This document shows positions 8,987 through 17,318 of a stretch of 64,000 nucleotides of DNA, piece by piece. The stretch's first letter is position 1. Every line of letters begins with the position of its first letter. Position numbers and translations under genes: made by a program. The DNA comes from Microbacterium sp. LWS13-1.2 (GTDB taxonomy: Bacteria > Actinomycetota > Actinomycetes > Actinomycetales > Microbacteriaceae), in the NCBI RefSeq assembly GCF_040144835.1, contig NZ_CP151632.1, positions 3,534,001 to 3,598,000 on the forward strand, written 5' to 3'. The notes under the pieces were generated by a model that had not been told where the DNA came from, ran no database searches, and saw nothing but the letters and a program-made list of their open reading frames with translations.

Positions 8987-10114
8987 TCACAGGGGCGTCA
9001 CGGTCGCGCGTGCGGGACCGATCGCCATCTCCTCGCCGCTTGCGGCGCGGGCTTCGGCGTGCGCGACGAGCCGCGCCACGAGGTCGGTGGGAAGCGGAGG
9101 CTGTCGTCGCACCACGCGTCCCCGGATACGTCGGAGACACGCCTCCATCGCGAGGGGGTCGCCCGCGATAGCCTCCGAGCCGCGCGCCTGCCTCCAGCCG
9201 TCGATGACGGCTGCGGCCGCGGTGAGCAGCGCGACCCGATGCGCGAGTTCGAGCGCCTGGTGCGGGTCTGCCGTCGCATGCCCGCCCGCTTCCACCGCGG
9301 CGAGAGCAGCCCCGGCAGCGGCCGCGAGATCGGCGTGCGCCTCGACGGCGCCAGGCGCGTCGGAAGCGATCGCCGCGGCGACGTCCGGCTGCAGGAGCGC
9401 GCGCGGCGCCGTGGCACCCGTGTCGCCGCACCAGGCGTCCACCGCGGCGGCCGCCGACGGCAGTGCGTCGGCGAGGTCCGGTACGAGGGTGGAAAGCGCG
9501 GCGAGGTCGCGCACATGCTGCTCGATGAGCTCGAACGGCGCGATCCGCGCGTAGAACGTCGAGCCGGCGAGCACCGACACCTGCTGGGCCGCCTCGGCCA
9601 GCAGCAGGCACATCAGGTGGGCGCTCAGCGCGACCGCGACGGGGGCCGCGGGCGCGTGCGCGTCCGCCAGGCACACGGCGGCGCTGCTGAGCGCATCGGC
9701 GGTCAGGGCGTCGGCCAGAGTCGCAGCCAGCAGCGAGCGGGCATGCGGGATGTCGAGCACGGTCCCGCCGTACAGATGACGGCTGTGGGAGTAGTGCACG
9801 GACTCGCGCAGCGCGGCGTCGAGCGCTCCGAGCGCCGCCGCAGGCACCGCGGCCCGGATCGCGATGGCCCGGGCGACACCAGCCACCGGGACAGCAGCCA
9901 CCGGGACGATGTCGGATGCCGGTTGAGCCGTCGTGTCGAACCGGTAGGTCCGCAGCGCGCTCGTCACCAGGTGGTCGCCGTCGGGCGCGGTACCGCCGAC
10001 GGCGGTGCCGCCGACGGTGAGGCGTCCGATGAGCGGTTCGAGCGCGTCGAGTCCCGCCGAGACGTCGCGCTGGAAGGCGGGACGCGCGTGCTCCACACTC
10101 TCGGCGATGCTCAC
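8987..10114 (-). CDS. divergent acyl-CoA dehydrogenase-family protein
   Basis: A 375-residue Ala-rich helical protein starting MSIAESVEHARPAF from a GTG that overlaps the previous stop (GTGA). The segment ALRESVHYSHSRHLYGGTVLDIPHA matches the helical C-terminal half of acyl-CoA dehydrogenases (R--FG--I--q--v). The N-terminal FAD/substrate part is short and hard to recognise, so activity alone is doubtful. It may form a heteromeric pair with the upstream 579-residue dehydrogenase, as known for some two-subunit ACADs. The presumed substrate is an acyl chain on the adjacent ACP. Family assignment is moderately sure; catalysis is inferred. Confidence 0.65.
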   Translation of the reverse strand: MSIAESVEHARPAFQRDVSAGLDALEPLIGRLTVGGTAVGGTAPDGDHLVTSALRTYRFDTTAQPASDIVPVAAVPVAGVARAIAIRAAVPAAALGALDAALRESVHYSHSRHLYGGTVLDIPHARSLLAATLADALTADALSSAAVCLADAHAPAAPVAVALSAHLMCLLLAEAAQQVSVLAGSTFYARIAPFELIEQHVRDLAALSTLVPDLADALPSAAAAVDAWCGDTGATAPRALLQPDVAAAIASDAPGAVEAHADLAAAAGAALAAVEAGGHATADPHQALELAHRVALLTAAAAVIDGWRQARGSEAIAGDPLAMEACLRRIRGRVVRRQPPLPTDLVARLVAHAEARAASGEEMAIGPARATVTPL

Positions 10115-11850
10115 GATCGCTCCGTCCACGAGGGCAGCAGCGTGACCGCGCCGCCGGCATGCGCGCGCAGCGCGGCGTCGAGCAGGGCGTCGGCGACCGC
10201 GGTCTCGACGGTGTCCGTCCCGAGCCGGTGCGCCACCCGCTGCAGCACGGCCGCGAGCCACGCATTGCTCTCCCCGAGCGGACCCGGGATGGTGCCCGCC
10301 CGTGCGAGATGGACGGCGAGGGCGCACGCGGCCCCGAAGACGAGCGCGAATCGTTCGGCGAGGTGGAAGGCGAGCGGATCGGGCTGCGACTGCCGGGGCA
10401 GGTCGCCGGCCTCGGCGAGCAGCGCGGTGTATTCGCCGAGGATCCAGCGCGCCGCGTCGACCGCGGCACGGGATGTGCGACCGTCATCCACCGCGTCGAC
10501 GAGCGCCGGCAGCGAACGCAGCAGCCGTGATCCGTGCCGGGTGACGAGGCGCAGCGATGCCGTGTCGAGCGCGTCGTGCTCCACGTCCGCGCGGAGCGGC
10601 GCGAGCACCTCCGGCAGCGGCGGCGGCGCTGCCGGACGCAGTTGGTTGGGCAGCTCGTTGACGATCATGTTGAGGTTGACCACCGAGTTGCCGTCGAAGA
10701 TCCCGACGACACGGCTGTCGCGCGCCGCCTTCTGGAACGCGCCGAAGGCGGACGGATGCAGCCCGCCCGAGCCCTCCGAGCCGACGATGAGCGCTCGGGG
10801 CCCGAGCAGACGGGTGAGGTCGCGGAAGAGCAGGTCGGCGGTGTCCGGGCCGAGGAACTTCACGAGCGCGCTCACGAGCGCCATCTCGCCGGGCACGGCG
10901 TGCGCCGAACGCACGCCCACCAGCATCAGGCACTCGACCAGCAGCGCGTCGGCGACGGCGATGCCCAGCGCACGCCGTGACGTCGGCGAGTCGAGCAGGC
11001 GGCCGCGCGCGCCATCCGGCACGGCGGCGGCATCGAGTGCGGTCTGCAGCGCCCGGTCGACGGCGCCCAGCGACAGGCCGGTCGTGAACGGCCGGGTCAG
11101 CTGCAGGCTCTTCAGCACGATCTCGAGTCCGTGCCCGGCGGGGCCGACGACGGCGTCCGCACCGACCACGGATCCCTCGAACCGGATGCCGGCGAGGTTG
11201 GCGCCGCGCAGGCCATGCGAGGCGACCTTGGCGTCGTACCCGATCGTGGCGGGGTCGGCCTCTTCCTTGTCGACCAGTACGAGCGACAGCGAGCGGGGCC
11301 CTGGCCGTTCGTCGGAGCGGGCGAGCACGGTCATCGCCCGGCAGCGCACGGCGTTGTTGATCGGCCACTTCCCGCCGTCGACGCGTACGGTGCCGGTGCC
11401 GATCTGCGCGGACGTCGCCGATCGCGACAGGTCCGAGCCGCGGCCGCGTTCGGTCAGCCCCCACGACACCGGGCTCCCGGTGTCGACGAGGCCCGCCATG
11501 CGGGTCGCGATCTCGCCGCCCGCGACCCAGGCGCAGATCGCGCCGAGGAAGGTCTTGCCGTGCACGGCGGCGACGGTGAAGTCGCGCCGGGCGAGGTGAC
11601 GGATCATGAGCAGCGGCACGAGCGCGTCGCCGAGATTCCCGCCATGGGCCGCGGGCACGTACCACTGCTGCAGTCCGAACGCGGTGACGGCCGCGATCTC
11701 GTCCTCCGGGAACGCCGACCTCTCGTCGAGCAGCACCGATCGCCTCGTCGAGACGACCGCCTCGTCGTCGGCGGGGTTCCCGAGGAAGGCGTCGAACGCA
11801 CGCACGGGGGCGAGGGTGCCGGCATCCGAGCCGGTGGCGACCGCGGTCAT
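10111..11850 (-). CDS. acyl-CoA (acyl-ACP) dehydrogenase
   Basis: A 579-residue flavoprotein of the acyl-CoA dehydrogenase family, longer than the usual 380-400 because of a C-terminal extension of roughly 180 residues. Recognisable parts are EDEIAAVTAFGLQQWYVPAA at the N-terminus, the FAD-binding WGLTERGRGSDLS strand, NNAVRCRAMTVLAR, the GLRGANLAGIRFEG middle domain, and the helical domain ending IVGSEGSGGLHPSAFGAFQK and FDGNSVVNLNMI. It would introduce an alpha,beta double bond into an acyl chain, probably one on the neighbouring ACP. The ATG overlaps the ligase stop (ATGA) and its stop overlaps the next GTG, so translation is coupled on both sides. Confidence 0.85.
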   Translation of the reverse strand: MTAVATGSDAGTLAPVRAFDAFLGNPADDEAVVSTRRSVLLDERSAFPEDEIAAVTAFGLQQWYVPAAHGGNLGDALVPLLMIRHLARRDFTVAAVHGKTFLGAICAWVAGGEIATRMAGLVDTGSPVSWGLTERGRGSDLSRSATSAQIGTGTVRVDGGKWPINNAVRCRAMTVLARSDERPGPRSLSLVLVDKEEADPATIGYDAKVASHGLRGANLAGIRFEGSVVGADAVVGPAGHGLEIVLKSLQLTRPFTTGLSLGAVDRALQTALDAAAVPDGARGRLLDSPTSRRALGIAVADALLVECLMLVGVRSAHAVPGEMALVSALVKFLGPDTADLLFRDLTRLLGPRALIVGSEGSGGLHPSAFGAFQKAARDSRVVGIFDGNSVVNLNMIVNELPNQLRPAAPPPLPEVLAPLRADVEHDALDTASLRLVTRHGSRLLRSLPALVDAVDDGRTSRAAVDAARWILGEYTALLAEAGDLPRQSQPDPLAFHLAERFALVFGAACALAVHLARAGTIPGPLGESNAWLAAVLQRVAHRLGTDTVETAVADALLDAALRAHAGGAVTLLPSWTERS

Positions 11851-13628
11851 GCCGAGACCGTTTCGAACCCGTCGAGGTGGACGAGCTGCAGTCGCTGCTG
11901 GTGCAGGAGCCGGCGCGTGAGTGCGCGCTGCACCTTGCCGCTGGTGGTGCGCGGCAGCGTGCCCTTGCGGATGAGCGCCACGCCCAGGGCGGGCAGGGTG
12001 AACTCCGTCGCGACCCGCGCGCGCAGCGCCGTGGCGAGCGCGTCGAGGTCTTCGGCGGTCGCCGAGGGATCCACCTCGGCGACGATGCCGACTTCGGGCG
12101 CCACGCCCGGGCGCTCGAACGCGGCGCTGAGGCATCCTGCACCCAGCAGCTCCGCCGCGCTGTGCTCGAGGTCCTGGGGATAGATGTTGCGCCCGCGGAC
12201 GATGATGAGGTCCTTGAGGCGGCCGGTGATGACGAGTTCGCCGTCGACCATCGCGCCGAGGTCCCCGGTGCGCAGGTACACCTCGTCGGCGACGCCGGCG
12301 AGGGTCGCACCGAACTCGGCCGCCGTCTCGTCGGGCCGGCGCCAGTAGCCCTGCGTCACGCTCGTGCCGCGCACCCAGATCTCGCCGATGCGTCCGTCGC
12401 GGAGCTCCATGGCCGTGGCCGGATCGACGATCGCGATCTCCATGCCGGCACCGGGGGCACCGCACGGCACAAGCTCGGCGGTGCGCTCACCGGGGCCCGC
12501 GGCCGCGATCTCGTCGCGTTCGAGCGCTTCGGCGCTGACGACGATCGCCCGCGGCGGCACGGTGTCGCGGTGCGCGGTGATGAGCAGTGTCGTCTCGGCC
12601 ATGCCGAACGCCGGCACGAACGCTTCGCCGCGGAACCCCGCCGCCGCGAACCGCGCGGTGAACGCGTCGAGGGTGTCGATGCGCACCGGCTCCGCGCCGG
12701 TGATCACGGTCTGCAGCGACGACAGGTCGAGTTCGGCGAGCTGGTCGTCGGTCACGAGACGGCTGCACAGGGCGAAGGCGAAGTCCGGCCCGACGGTGTG
12801 GGTCGCCCGGTGCTCGCTGATCAGCCGCAGCCACAGCACCGGCCGCCGCAGGAACTGCGACGGCGACGTCATGTGCAGCATCGCGCCGGTGAAGAGGGGC
12901 TGCAGGATCTGCCCGATGAGGCCCATGTCGTGGTAGTGCGGCAGCCAGCCGACGGTGACCGAGTCCGCCGTCATGCCGACGATGCCACCGATCGCCTGCT
13001 GGTTCGCGTACAGGTTCGCGTGCGACACCATGACGCCCTTGGGAAGCCCGGTCGATCCCGACGTGTACTGCAGGATCGCGAGCGCCGACTCGTCGATGTC
13101 GGGCATCCTCCAGTCCTCCGCAGAGGCGGCGGCAGGTCCGTCGACGGCGATCACGGCGGCGTCCGCGATCGACGTCTCGCCGGCGAGGCCGAGTCCGTCC
13201 AGGGCCCCGGTCTCGGTGAGCACGGCCTTCGCCCCGGCGTCCTCGAGGATCGCGAGCAGGCGCTGGCGCACGGCGTCCGGATTCCGCATCGCGGTGATCG
13301 GCACCGGGGCCGCCGCGACACCCGCATACAGGCACGCGAGCAGCGCACGCACGAACGGCAGGCCCGGCTCGAAGGCGAGGATCACCACGTCGCCGGGCGT
13401 GAGGCCGGCGCGGGCGAACTCGACTGCGCGAGCCCGCGCGTCGGCATCGAGGTCGACGTACGACACCTCGGCGACATCGACGGGCGAGCGATAGAAGCGG
13501 ATGCCGCGGCCCGCGGCATCCGTCGCCGACCGGCGCAGCCTGCGCACGAACTCGGTCCCGCTCTCTGCCGCGCCGCCCTCCCTCGCGGGCGCCCCCGCCC
13601 GTGGCACGTTCACGTCACTCTCGGTCAT
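11847..13628 (-). CDS. fatty acyl-AMP ligase (FAAL)
   Basis: A 593-residue adenylate-forming enzyme that activates a fatty acid with ATP and passes it to a carrier protein. The P-loop motif is YTSGSTGLPKGV at about 188-199. WLPHYHDMGLIG follows and is characteristic of FAALs rather than acyl-CoA ligases. The AFGMAETT, GEIWVRGTSVTQGYW, YLRTGDLG, ITGRLKDLIIVRGRNIYPQDLE and TTSGKVQR motifs are intact. The ATG at 13628 has GAGGGGAG upstream. It is the first gene of a minus-strand run FAAL-ACAD-ACAD-ACP-PPT-ugd. Chain length cannot be read from the sequence. Confidence 0.93.
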   Translation of the reverse strand: MTESDVNVPRAGAPAREGGAAESGTEFVRRLRRSATDAAGRGIRFYRSPVDVAEVSYVDLDADARARAVEFARAGLTPGDVVILAFEPGLPFVRALLACLYAGVAAAPVPITAMRNPDAVRQRLLAILEDAGAKAVLTETGALDGLGLAGETSIADAAVIAVDGPAAASAEDWRMPDIDESALAILQYTSGSTGLPKGVMVSHANLYANQQAIGGIVGMTADSVTVGWLPHYHDMGLIGQILQPLFTGAMLHMTSPSQFLRRPVLWLRLISEHRATHTVGPDFAFALCSRLVTDDQLAELDLSSLQTVITGAEPVRIDTLDAFTARFAAAGFRGEAFVPAFGMAETTLLITAHRDTVPPRAIVVSAEALERDEIAAAGPGERTAELVPCGAPGAGMEIAIVDPATAMELRDGRIGEIWVRGTSVTQGYWRRPDETAAEFGATLAGVADEVYLRTGDLGAMVDGELVITGRLKDLIIVRGRNIYPQDLEHSAAELLGAGCLSAAFERPGVAPEVGIVAEVDPSATAEDLDALATALRARVATEFTLPALGVALIRKGTLPRTTSGKVQRALTRRLLHQQRLQLVHLDGFETVSA

Positions 13629-13763
13629 CACGGACTCCCCTCGGTCCTGACGCCTTCGCGCCCCGCGAGTTCCGTCCACTCCCCACAGCCTCAACAGCCG
13701 ACGGATCCAGCGGCGACACTGCGGCACCCTCGTGGTACAGACTGACCGACGCAAGCGACGCCG

Positions 13764-13782
13764 CTGTTACACGCGCGTTAAC
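13764..13782 (-). promoter_or_regulatory. candidate control region with GTGTAACAG motif
   Basis: In the gap between the divergent FAAL and acyltransferase genes, the minus strand reads GTTAACGCGCGTGTAACAG. The same GTGTAA core occurs upstream of three other polysaccharide transcription units (15640, 25464, and 60040 on the minus strand), and GTTAAC recurs in the other divergent gap (25433-25438). It may be a shared operator or promoter element. No binding protein is known. Confidence 0.3.
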
Positions 13783-13799
13783 TCTCCGGCACCCTCCTC

Positions 13800-14405
13800 G
13801 TGGCGCCGATCGCGGCGGCTAATCTGAGCGGCGTGGGGCGGATCAATGGGTATGGGGTGCTGCTGGGGGCGCAGCGGCTGCGGGACTCGGCATACAGCCG
13901 TCTCGTCGCCGGGGGCTTCCAGTCGTTCGGCGCGGGCTCGCGCATCATGCTGCCCGCGCGCATCGCGAACCCCGACCGGATCGCCGTCGGCGCCGGCGTG
14001 CTCATCGGCGCGGGCTCGTGGCTGATGGTCCCCTCGCGCGACGAGCCCGGGCCCGTGATCGAGCTCCATGACCGCGTGCGCATGCGCGGCGCGTCGATCT
14101 CGGCGGTGCGCAGCGTGGTGATCGAAGAGGCGGTCGGCATCGCGGCAGGGGTGTACATCTCCGACCACAGCCACGGCTTCGACCTCGTCGACGTGCCGAT
14201 CCGCGACCAGCCGCTGACCGAACCCCGCCCGGTGCGGGTCTGCCGCGGCGCATGGCTCGGCCAGAACGTCGTGGTGATGCCCGGCGTGACGGTCGGGGAG
14301 GGCGCGGTCGTCGGCGCGAACGCGGTCGTCACGCGCGACATCCCGCCGCGCACGGTCGCCGTCGGCGCGCCGGCGCGCGTGGTGAGAGAGCTGGTGTCCG
14401 GGTGA
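13800..14405 (+). CDS. left-handed beta-helix (hexapeptide) O-acyltransferase
   Basis: A sugar O-acetyltransferase-type protein of up to 201 residues. The C-terminal half is built of hexapeptide repeats (VVIEEAVGIAAGVYISDHSHGFD, then AWLGQNVVVMPGVTVGEGAVVGANAVVTRDIPP). The catalytic-type histidine is in YISDHSHG. It would transfer an acetyl (or other acyl) group from CoA to a polysaccharide unit in the cytoplasm. The frame starts at a GTG at 13800. A second GTG at 13833 (GRINGYG) is also possible. Its TGA overlaps the GTG of the next gene, so it opens a plus-strand unit with the two glycosyltransferases and a sugar transferase. Confidence 0.85.
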   Translation: MAPIAAANLSGVGRINGYGVLLGAQRLRDSAYSRLVAGGFQSFGAGSRIMLPARIANPDRIAVGAGVLIGAGSWLMVPSRDEPGPVIELHDRVRMRGASISAVRSVVIEEAVGIAAGVYISDHSHGFDLVDVPIRDQPLTEPRPVRVCRGAWLGQNVVVMPGVTVGEGAVVGANAVVTRDIPPRTVAVGAPARVVRELVSG

Positions 14406-15598
14406 CGGAAGCGGACTCGCGCATCCACCGCACGGCGGCCGGACGCACAGCCGAAGGCACCGACGACTTCGTGTTCACCTTCTCCTTCGAGACGTACGCG
14501 GATGCCGTGCGCCGCGGCATGATGCGGCCGCCCGACCGCATCGTCTCCAGCCTCATGCGCAGCCCGAACGTCGGCCGCATGGTGGTGGCGAACCCGTTCC
14601 GCTGGCTGCCCCGCGTCACGATGTCGCCGGTGCTCGACCGGGACGCCCGGTTTCCGGCATCCGATCGGATCTGGCTCCACTCGCCCGCCCGCCGCCGGCG
14701 CGCGGACCGTCTCGAGCCGGCGGAGGTCGCCGCCGAGTACGCGGAGTACGACGCGTCGCTGCGGCGCGAGGCGCAGCGCCGGGGGCTCAGCGACCCGGTG
14801 GCGCTGACCTGCAATCCGCTCGTCGCCGGCTTCTCGCCCTTCGACTGGGCACGGCAGACCACGTTCTTCGCGCGCGACGACTGGCTGAGCTCTCCCGGGC
14901 GCAGCGAGTACTGGCCAGCCTTCCGCGAGGCGTACCGCCGCATCTCGGCGTCCGGTCGCAGCGTCGTGGCCGTCTCGGCGCAGATTCTCGAGCGCATCGA
15001 GCCCACCGGGCCGCACGAGGTGGTCGCCAACGGCGTCGAGCCCGCCGAATGGCTGCCGGCGCCGCCTCCGGAGCCGGCCTGGCTCGCCCGCGTGCCGCGA
15101 CCGCGGGCCGTGTACGTCGGCACGCTCGACAGCCGGCTCGATGTCGAGGGGATCGCCGACTTCGCGCGTGCCCGGCCCGACGTGCACACCGTGCTGATGG
15201 GTCCGCTGCCCGATGCGGCGTACATCGCGCCGCTGCGGGCGCTCGCCAACGTGCATGTGCACGGCAGCGTCGGCCGCGCGGAGCTCATCGCGACGCTGCG
15301 CAACTGCGATCTGGCGCTCGTCGCGCACCGGCGCACGCCGCTGACCGAGGCGATGAGTCCGCTGAAGCTCTACGAGTACTTGGCGGCCGGCCTGCCCGTG
15401 CTGTCGATCGACCTTCCGCCGGTGCGCGACATCAGCGACCGCGTGTGGCTGACGCCCGCGGTCTCGGACTTCGTCGACGTGCTGGACGCGGCGCTGCAGG
15501 CGGGTCCCGCCGAGGATTCCGCGAGGACCGCCTTCATCGAGGCGAACTCGTGGACCGCTCGCCACGAGCGGATCATCACGCTCGCGCGCGGTGCGTGA
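14402..15598 (+). CDS. glycosyltransferase (GT4/GT-B fold)
   Basis: A 398-residue protein. The C-terminal half has the GT-B donor-domain order: PRAVYVGTLDSRLDVEGIADFA, then VLMGPLPDAAYIAPL, HVHGSVGRAELIATLRNCDLALVAHRRTPLTEAMSPLKLYEYLAAGLPVLS. The E-P-K-Y-EYLAAG run is the nucleotide-sugar binding loop found in TuaH-like glycosyltransferases. The N-terminal half is less conserved. The GTG at 14402 overlaps the preceding stop. It probably adds one sugar to the lipid-linked repeat unit. Donor and acceptor cannot be inferred. Confidence 0.82.
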   Translation: MTEADSRIHRTAAGRTAEGTDDFVFTFSFETYADAVRRGMMRPPDRIVSSLMRSPNVGRMVVANPFRWLPRVTMSPVLDRDARFPASDRIWLHSPARRRRADRLEPAEVAAEYAEYDASLRREAQRRGLSDPVALTCNPLVAGFSPFDWARQTTFFARDDWLSSPGRSEYWPAFREAYRRISASGRSVVAVSAQILERIEPTGPHEVVANGVEPAEWLPAPPPEPAWLARVPRPRAVYVGTLDSRLDVEGIADFARARPDVHTVLMGPLPDAAYIAPLRALANVHVHGSVGRAELIATLRNCDLALVAHRRTPLTEAMSPLKLYEYLAAGLPVLSIDLPPVRDISDRVWLTPAVSDFVDVLDAALQAGPAEDSARTAFIEANSWTARHERIITLARGA

Positions 15599-15636
15599 TA
15601 CCGACGGTGTTTCGCGCGTGTCACGCGCACCCGAAG

Positions 15637-15650
15637 CCTGTGTAAACAGG
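15637..15650 (+). promoter_or_regulatory. palindromic GTGTAAACA motif upstream of sugar transferase
   Basis: CCTGTGTAAACAGG is an inverted repeat (CCTGT/ACAGG with a four-base centre) in the 179-base gap before the initiating sugar transferase gene. It contains the GTGTAA core shared with three other polysaccharide promoters. It could be an operator or part of a promoter. Confidence 0.35.
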
Positions 15651-15777
15651 TGGTGACCTCGCTGGTATCGCCGTAGCGGCACCGCTAGCGTGGCCTTCGC
15701 GAGCGGGGATCGCATCGACGGGCACTGGGGCCGATGGCCCCGTCATGCGTGTCGGTTGCGTTCTTGGGGGTACGCCC

Positions 15778-17295
15778 GTGTCATCTGCTTTTCTCGATCT
15801 TCGTTCGACGGCCCGACCGGCGTCTCCCGTCGAGCTGTTCTCGACGGTCGCCGAGATCGCGCCGCAGCCGCGCAGGCTGGGCTGGCGTCGCCGTCTCGCC
15901 TGGGGGATGATCGCGACGGATGCCGCGGCCATCGCGGTCGCCGTGTTCACCGCCCAGCTCCTGAGGTTCGGCGACCCGGTGCGCGCCGGTTCCGTCTCGA
16001 CGACCGACGTGGCGTACGGGCTCATCAGCATCGCGCTCATCGTGGTCTGGCTGATCGCGCTCGCCGCGACCCGCAGCCGGCTGCTGCGCAACACCGGCAC
16101 CGGCATGGTGGAGTACCAGCGCGTGCTGCAGTCGACGCTGTTCACCTTCGGCGCCTTCGCGGTCGTCGCCTACCTGCTCCAGCTGCAGCCGGCTCGCGGC
16201 TATCTCGCGATCGCGCTGCCCTTGGGACTCGTGCTGCTGATCGTCGGTCGCGGTGTGTGGCGCACGTATCTGCACGCGCTCCGGCGCGCCGGGCGCTGCA
16301 TGACGGGCGCGATCGTCGTCGGGGAGCAGGGCGACGTGCTACGCGTCGTGTCGCAGCTGCGCAGCCACTACCGCATCGGCTACCGCGCGATCGCGGTGAG
16401 CACGCCCGGCTCGCCGCACGCGGGCCCGGTCGAGCAGTCGACGGAGGTGCTGCCGTTCGTGCCGCTCGACGACGTCGCGCGGGTCTCGAAGAATCGCCGG
16501 GCGCGCGCGGTCATCGTGGCGGGCAGCCTGCCCGGCGGCAACGAGGCGATCCGGCGGCTCGGATGGGAGCTCGAGAACTCGCAGGTCGAGCTGATCCTCA
16601 TGTCGCGGCTCACCGACGTCGCCGGCCCCCGCATCCACATGCGGCCCATCAACGGTCTTCCGATGGTGCATGTCGACCTGCCGCGCTACTCGGGGTACAG
16701 CCACGTGGTGAAGCGCCTGTTCGACATCTCGGTCGTCACGGTCGCGCTCGTGCTGCTCGCGCCCGTGTTCGCCGCCATCGCGGTGGCCGTCCGCCTCGGC
16801 AGCCCTGGTCCGGTGATCTTCCGGCAGGAGCGGGTCGGCGCCCACGGCACGCGGTTCACGATGCTCAAGTTCCGCTCGATGGTGGTCGACGCCGAGGCGC
16901 GCCTCGCGGAGCTGCGCGCGCTCGACGAGGGCAACGGCGTGCTGTTCAAGCTGAAGGACGACCCGAGGGTCACCCGCACCGGCCGCTTCCTCCGTGCGTA
17001 CTCGCTCGACGAGCTGCCGCAGCTGTGGAACGTGTTGCGCGGCGACATGAGCCTGGTCGGCCCGCGTCCGCCGCTGCCGAGCGAGGTGGAGCAGTACGAG
17101 GGCCCGGTCAGTCGCCGGCTGCTCACCCGCCCGGGGATCACCGGGCTGTGGCAGGTCAACGGCCGCTCGAACCTCTCGTGGGAGGACAGCGTACGGCTGG
17201 ATCTGTACTACGTCGAGAACTGGTCGATCACCGGAGACATCGTCGTGCTCGCGAAGACCGCCAAAGCCGTACTGCACAGCGACGGCGCCTACTGA
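15778..17295 (+). CDS. initiating polyprenyl-phosphate sugar-1-phosphate transferase, copy 1
   Basis: Starts repeat-unit synthesis by moving a hexose-1-phosphate from a nucleotide sugar to undecaprenyl phosphate in the membrane. The N-terminal half has four or five hydrophobic helices and a CoA-binding-like domain. The C-terminal bacterial sugar transferase domain has KRLFDISVVTVALVLL, FRQERVG, MLKFRSMV, DELPQLWNVLRGDMSLVGPRP and RPGITGLWQVNGRS, all intact. I chose GTG 15778 because GGGGG lies seven bases upstream. An in-frame ATG at 15745 adds 11 residues. A related 536-residue protein is at 49340-50950, so the locus has two initiating enzymes. Confidence 0.92.
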   Translation: MSSAFLDLRSTARPASPVELFSTVAEIAPQPRRLGWRRRLAWGMIATDAAAIAVAVFTAQLLRFGDPVRAGSVSTTDVAYGLISIALIVVWLIALAATRSRLLRNTGTGMVEYQRVLQSTLFTFGAFAVVAYLLQLQPARGYLAIALPLGLVLLIVGRGVWRTYLHALRRAGRCMTGAIVVGEQGDVLRVVSQLRSHYRIGYRAIAVSTPGSPHAGPVEQSTEVLPFVPLDDVARVSKNRRARAVIVAGSLPGGNEAIRRLGWELENSQVELILMSRLTDVAGPRIHMRPINGLPMVHVDLPRYSGYSHVVKRLFDISVVTVALVLLAPVFAAIAVAVRLGSPGPVIFRQERVGAHGTRFTMLKFRSMVVDAEARLAELRALDEGNGVLFKLKDDPRVTRTGRFLRAYSLDELPQLWNVLRGDMSLVGPRPPLPSEVEQYEGPVSRRLLTRPGITGLWQVNGRSNLSWEDSVRLDLYYVENWSITGDIVVLAKTAKAVLHSDGAY

Positions 17296-17318
17296 ACCAC
17301 CCGAGAGGTCGTAGGAAC

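Noticed and set aside
8945..13745. Very long plus-strand open frames opposite the acyl cassette (8945-11599 and 11877-13745)
   Set aside because: The translations are low-complexity Arg/Ser/Gly-rich, and the opposite strand encodes FAAL, dehydrogenases and ACP with intact motifs.
15690..17318. Extended N-terminus of the GT4 gene giving a 937-residue protein
   Set aside because: The first 543 codons are an out-of-frame reading of the sugar transferase gene. The GT4 domain starts at the ATG at 17319 with its own ribosome site.
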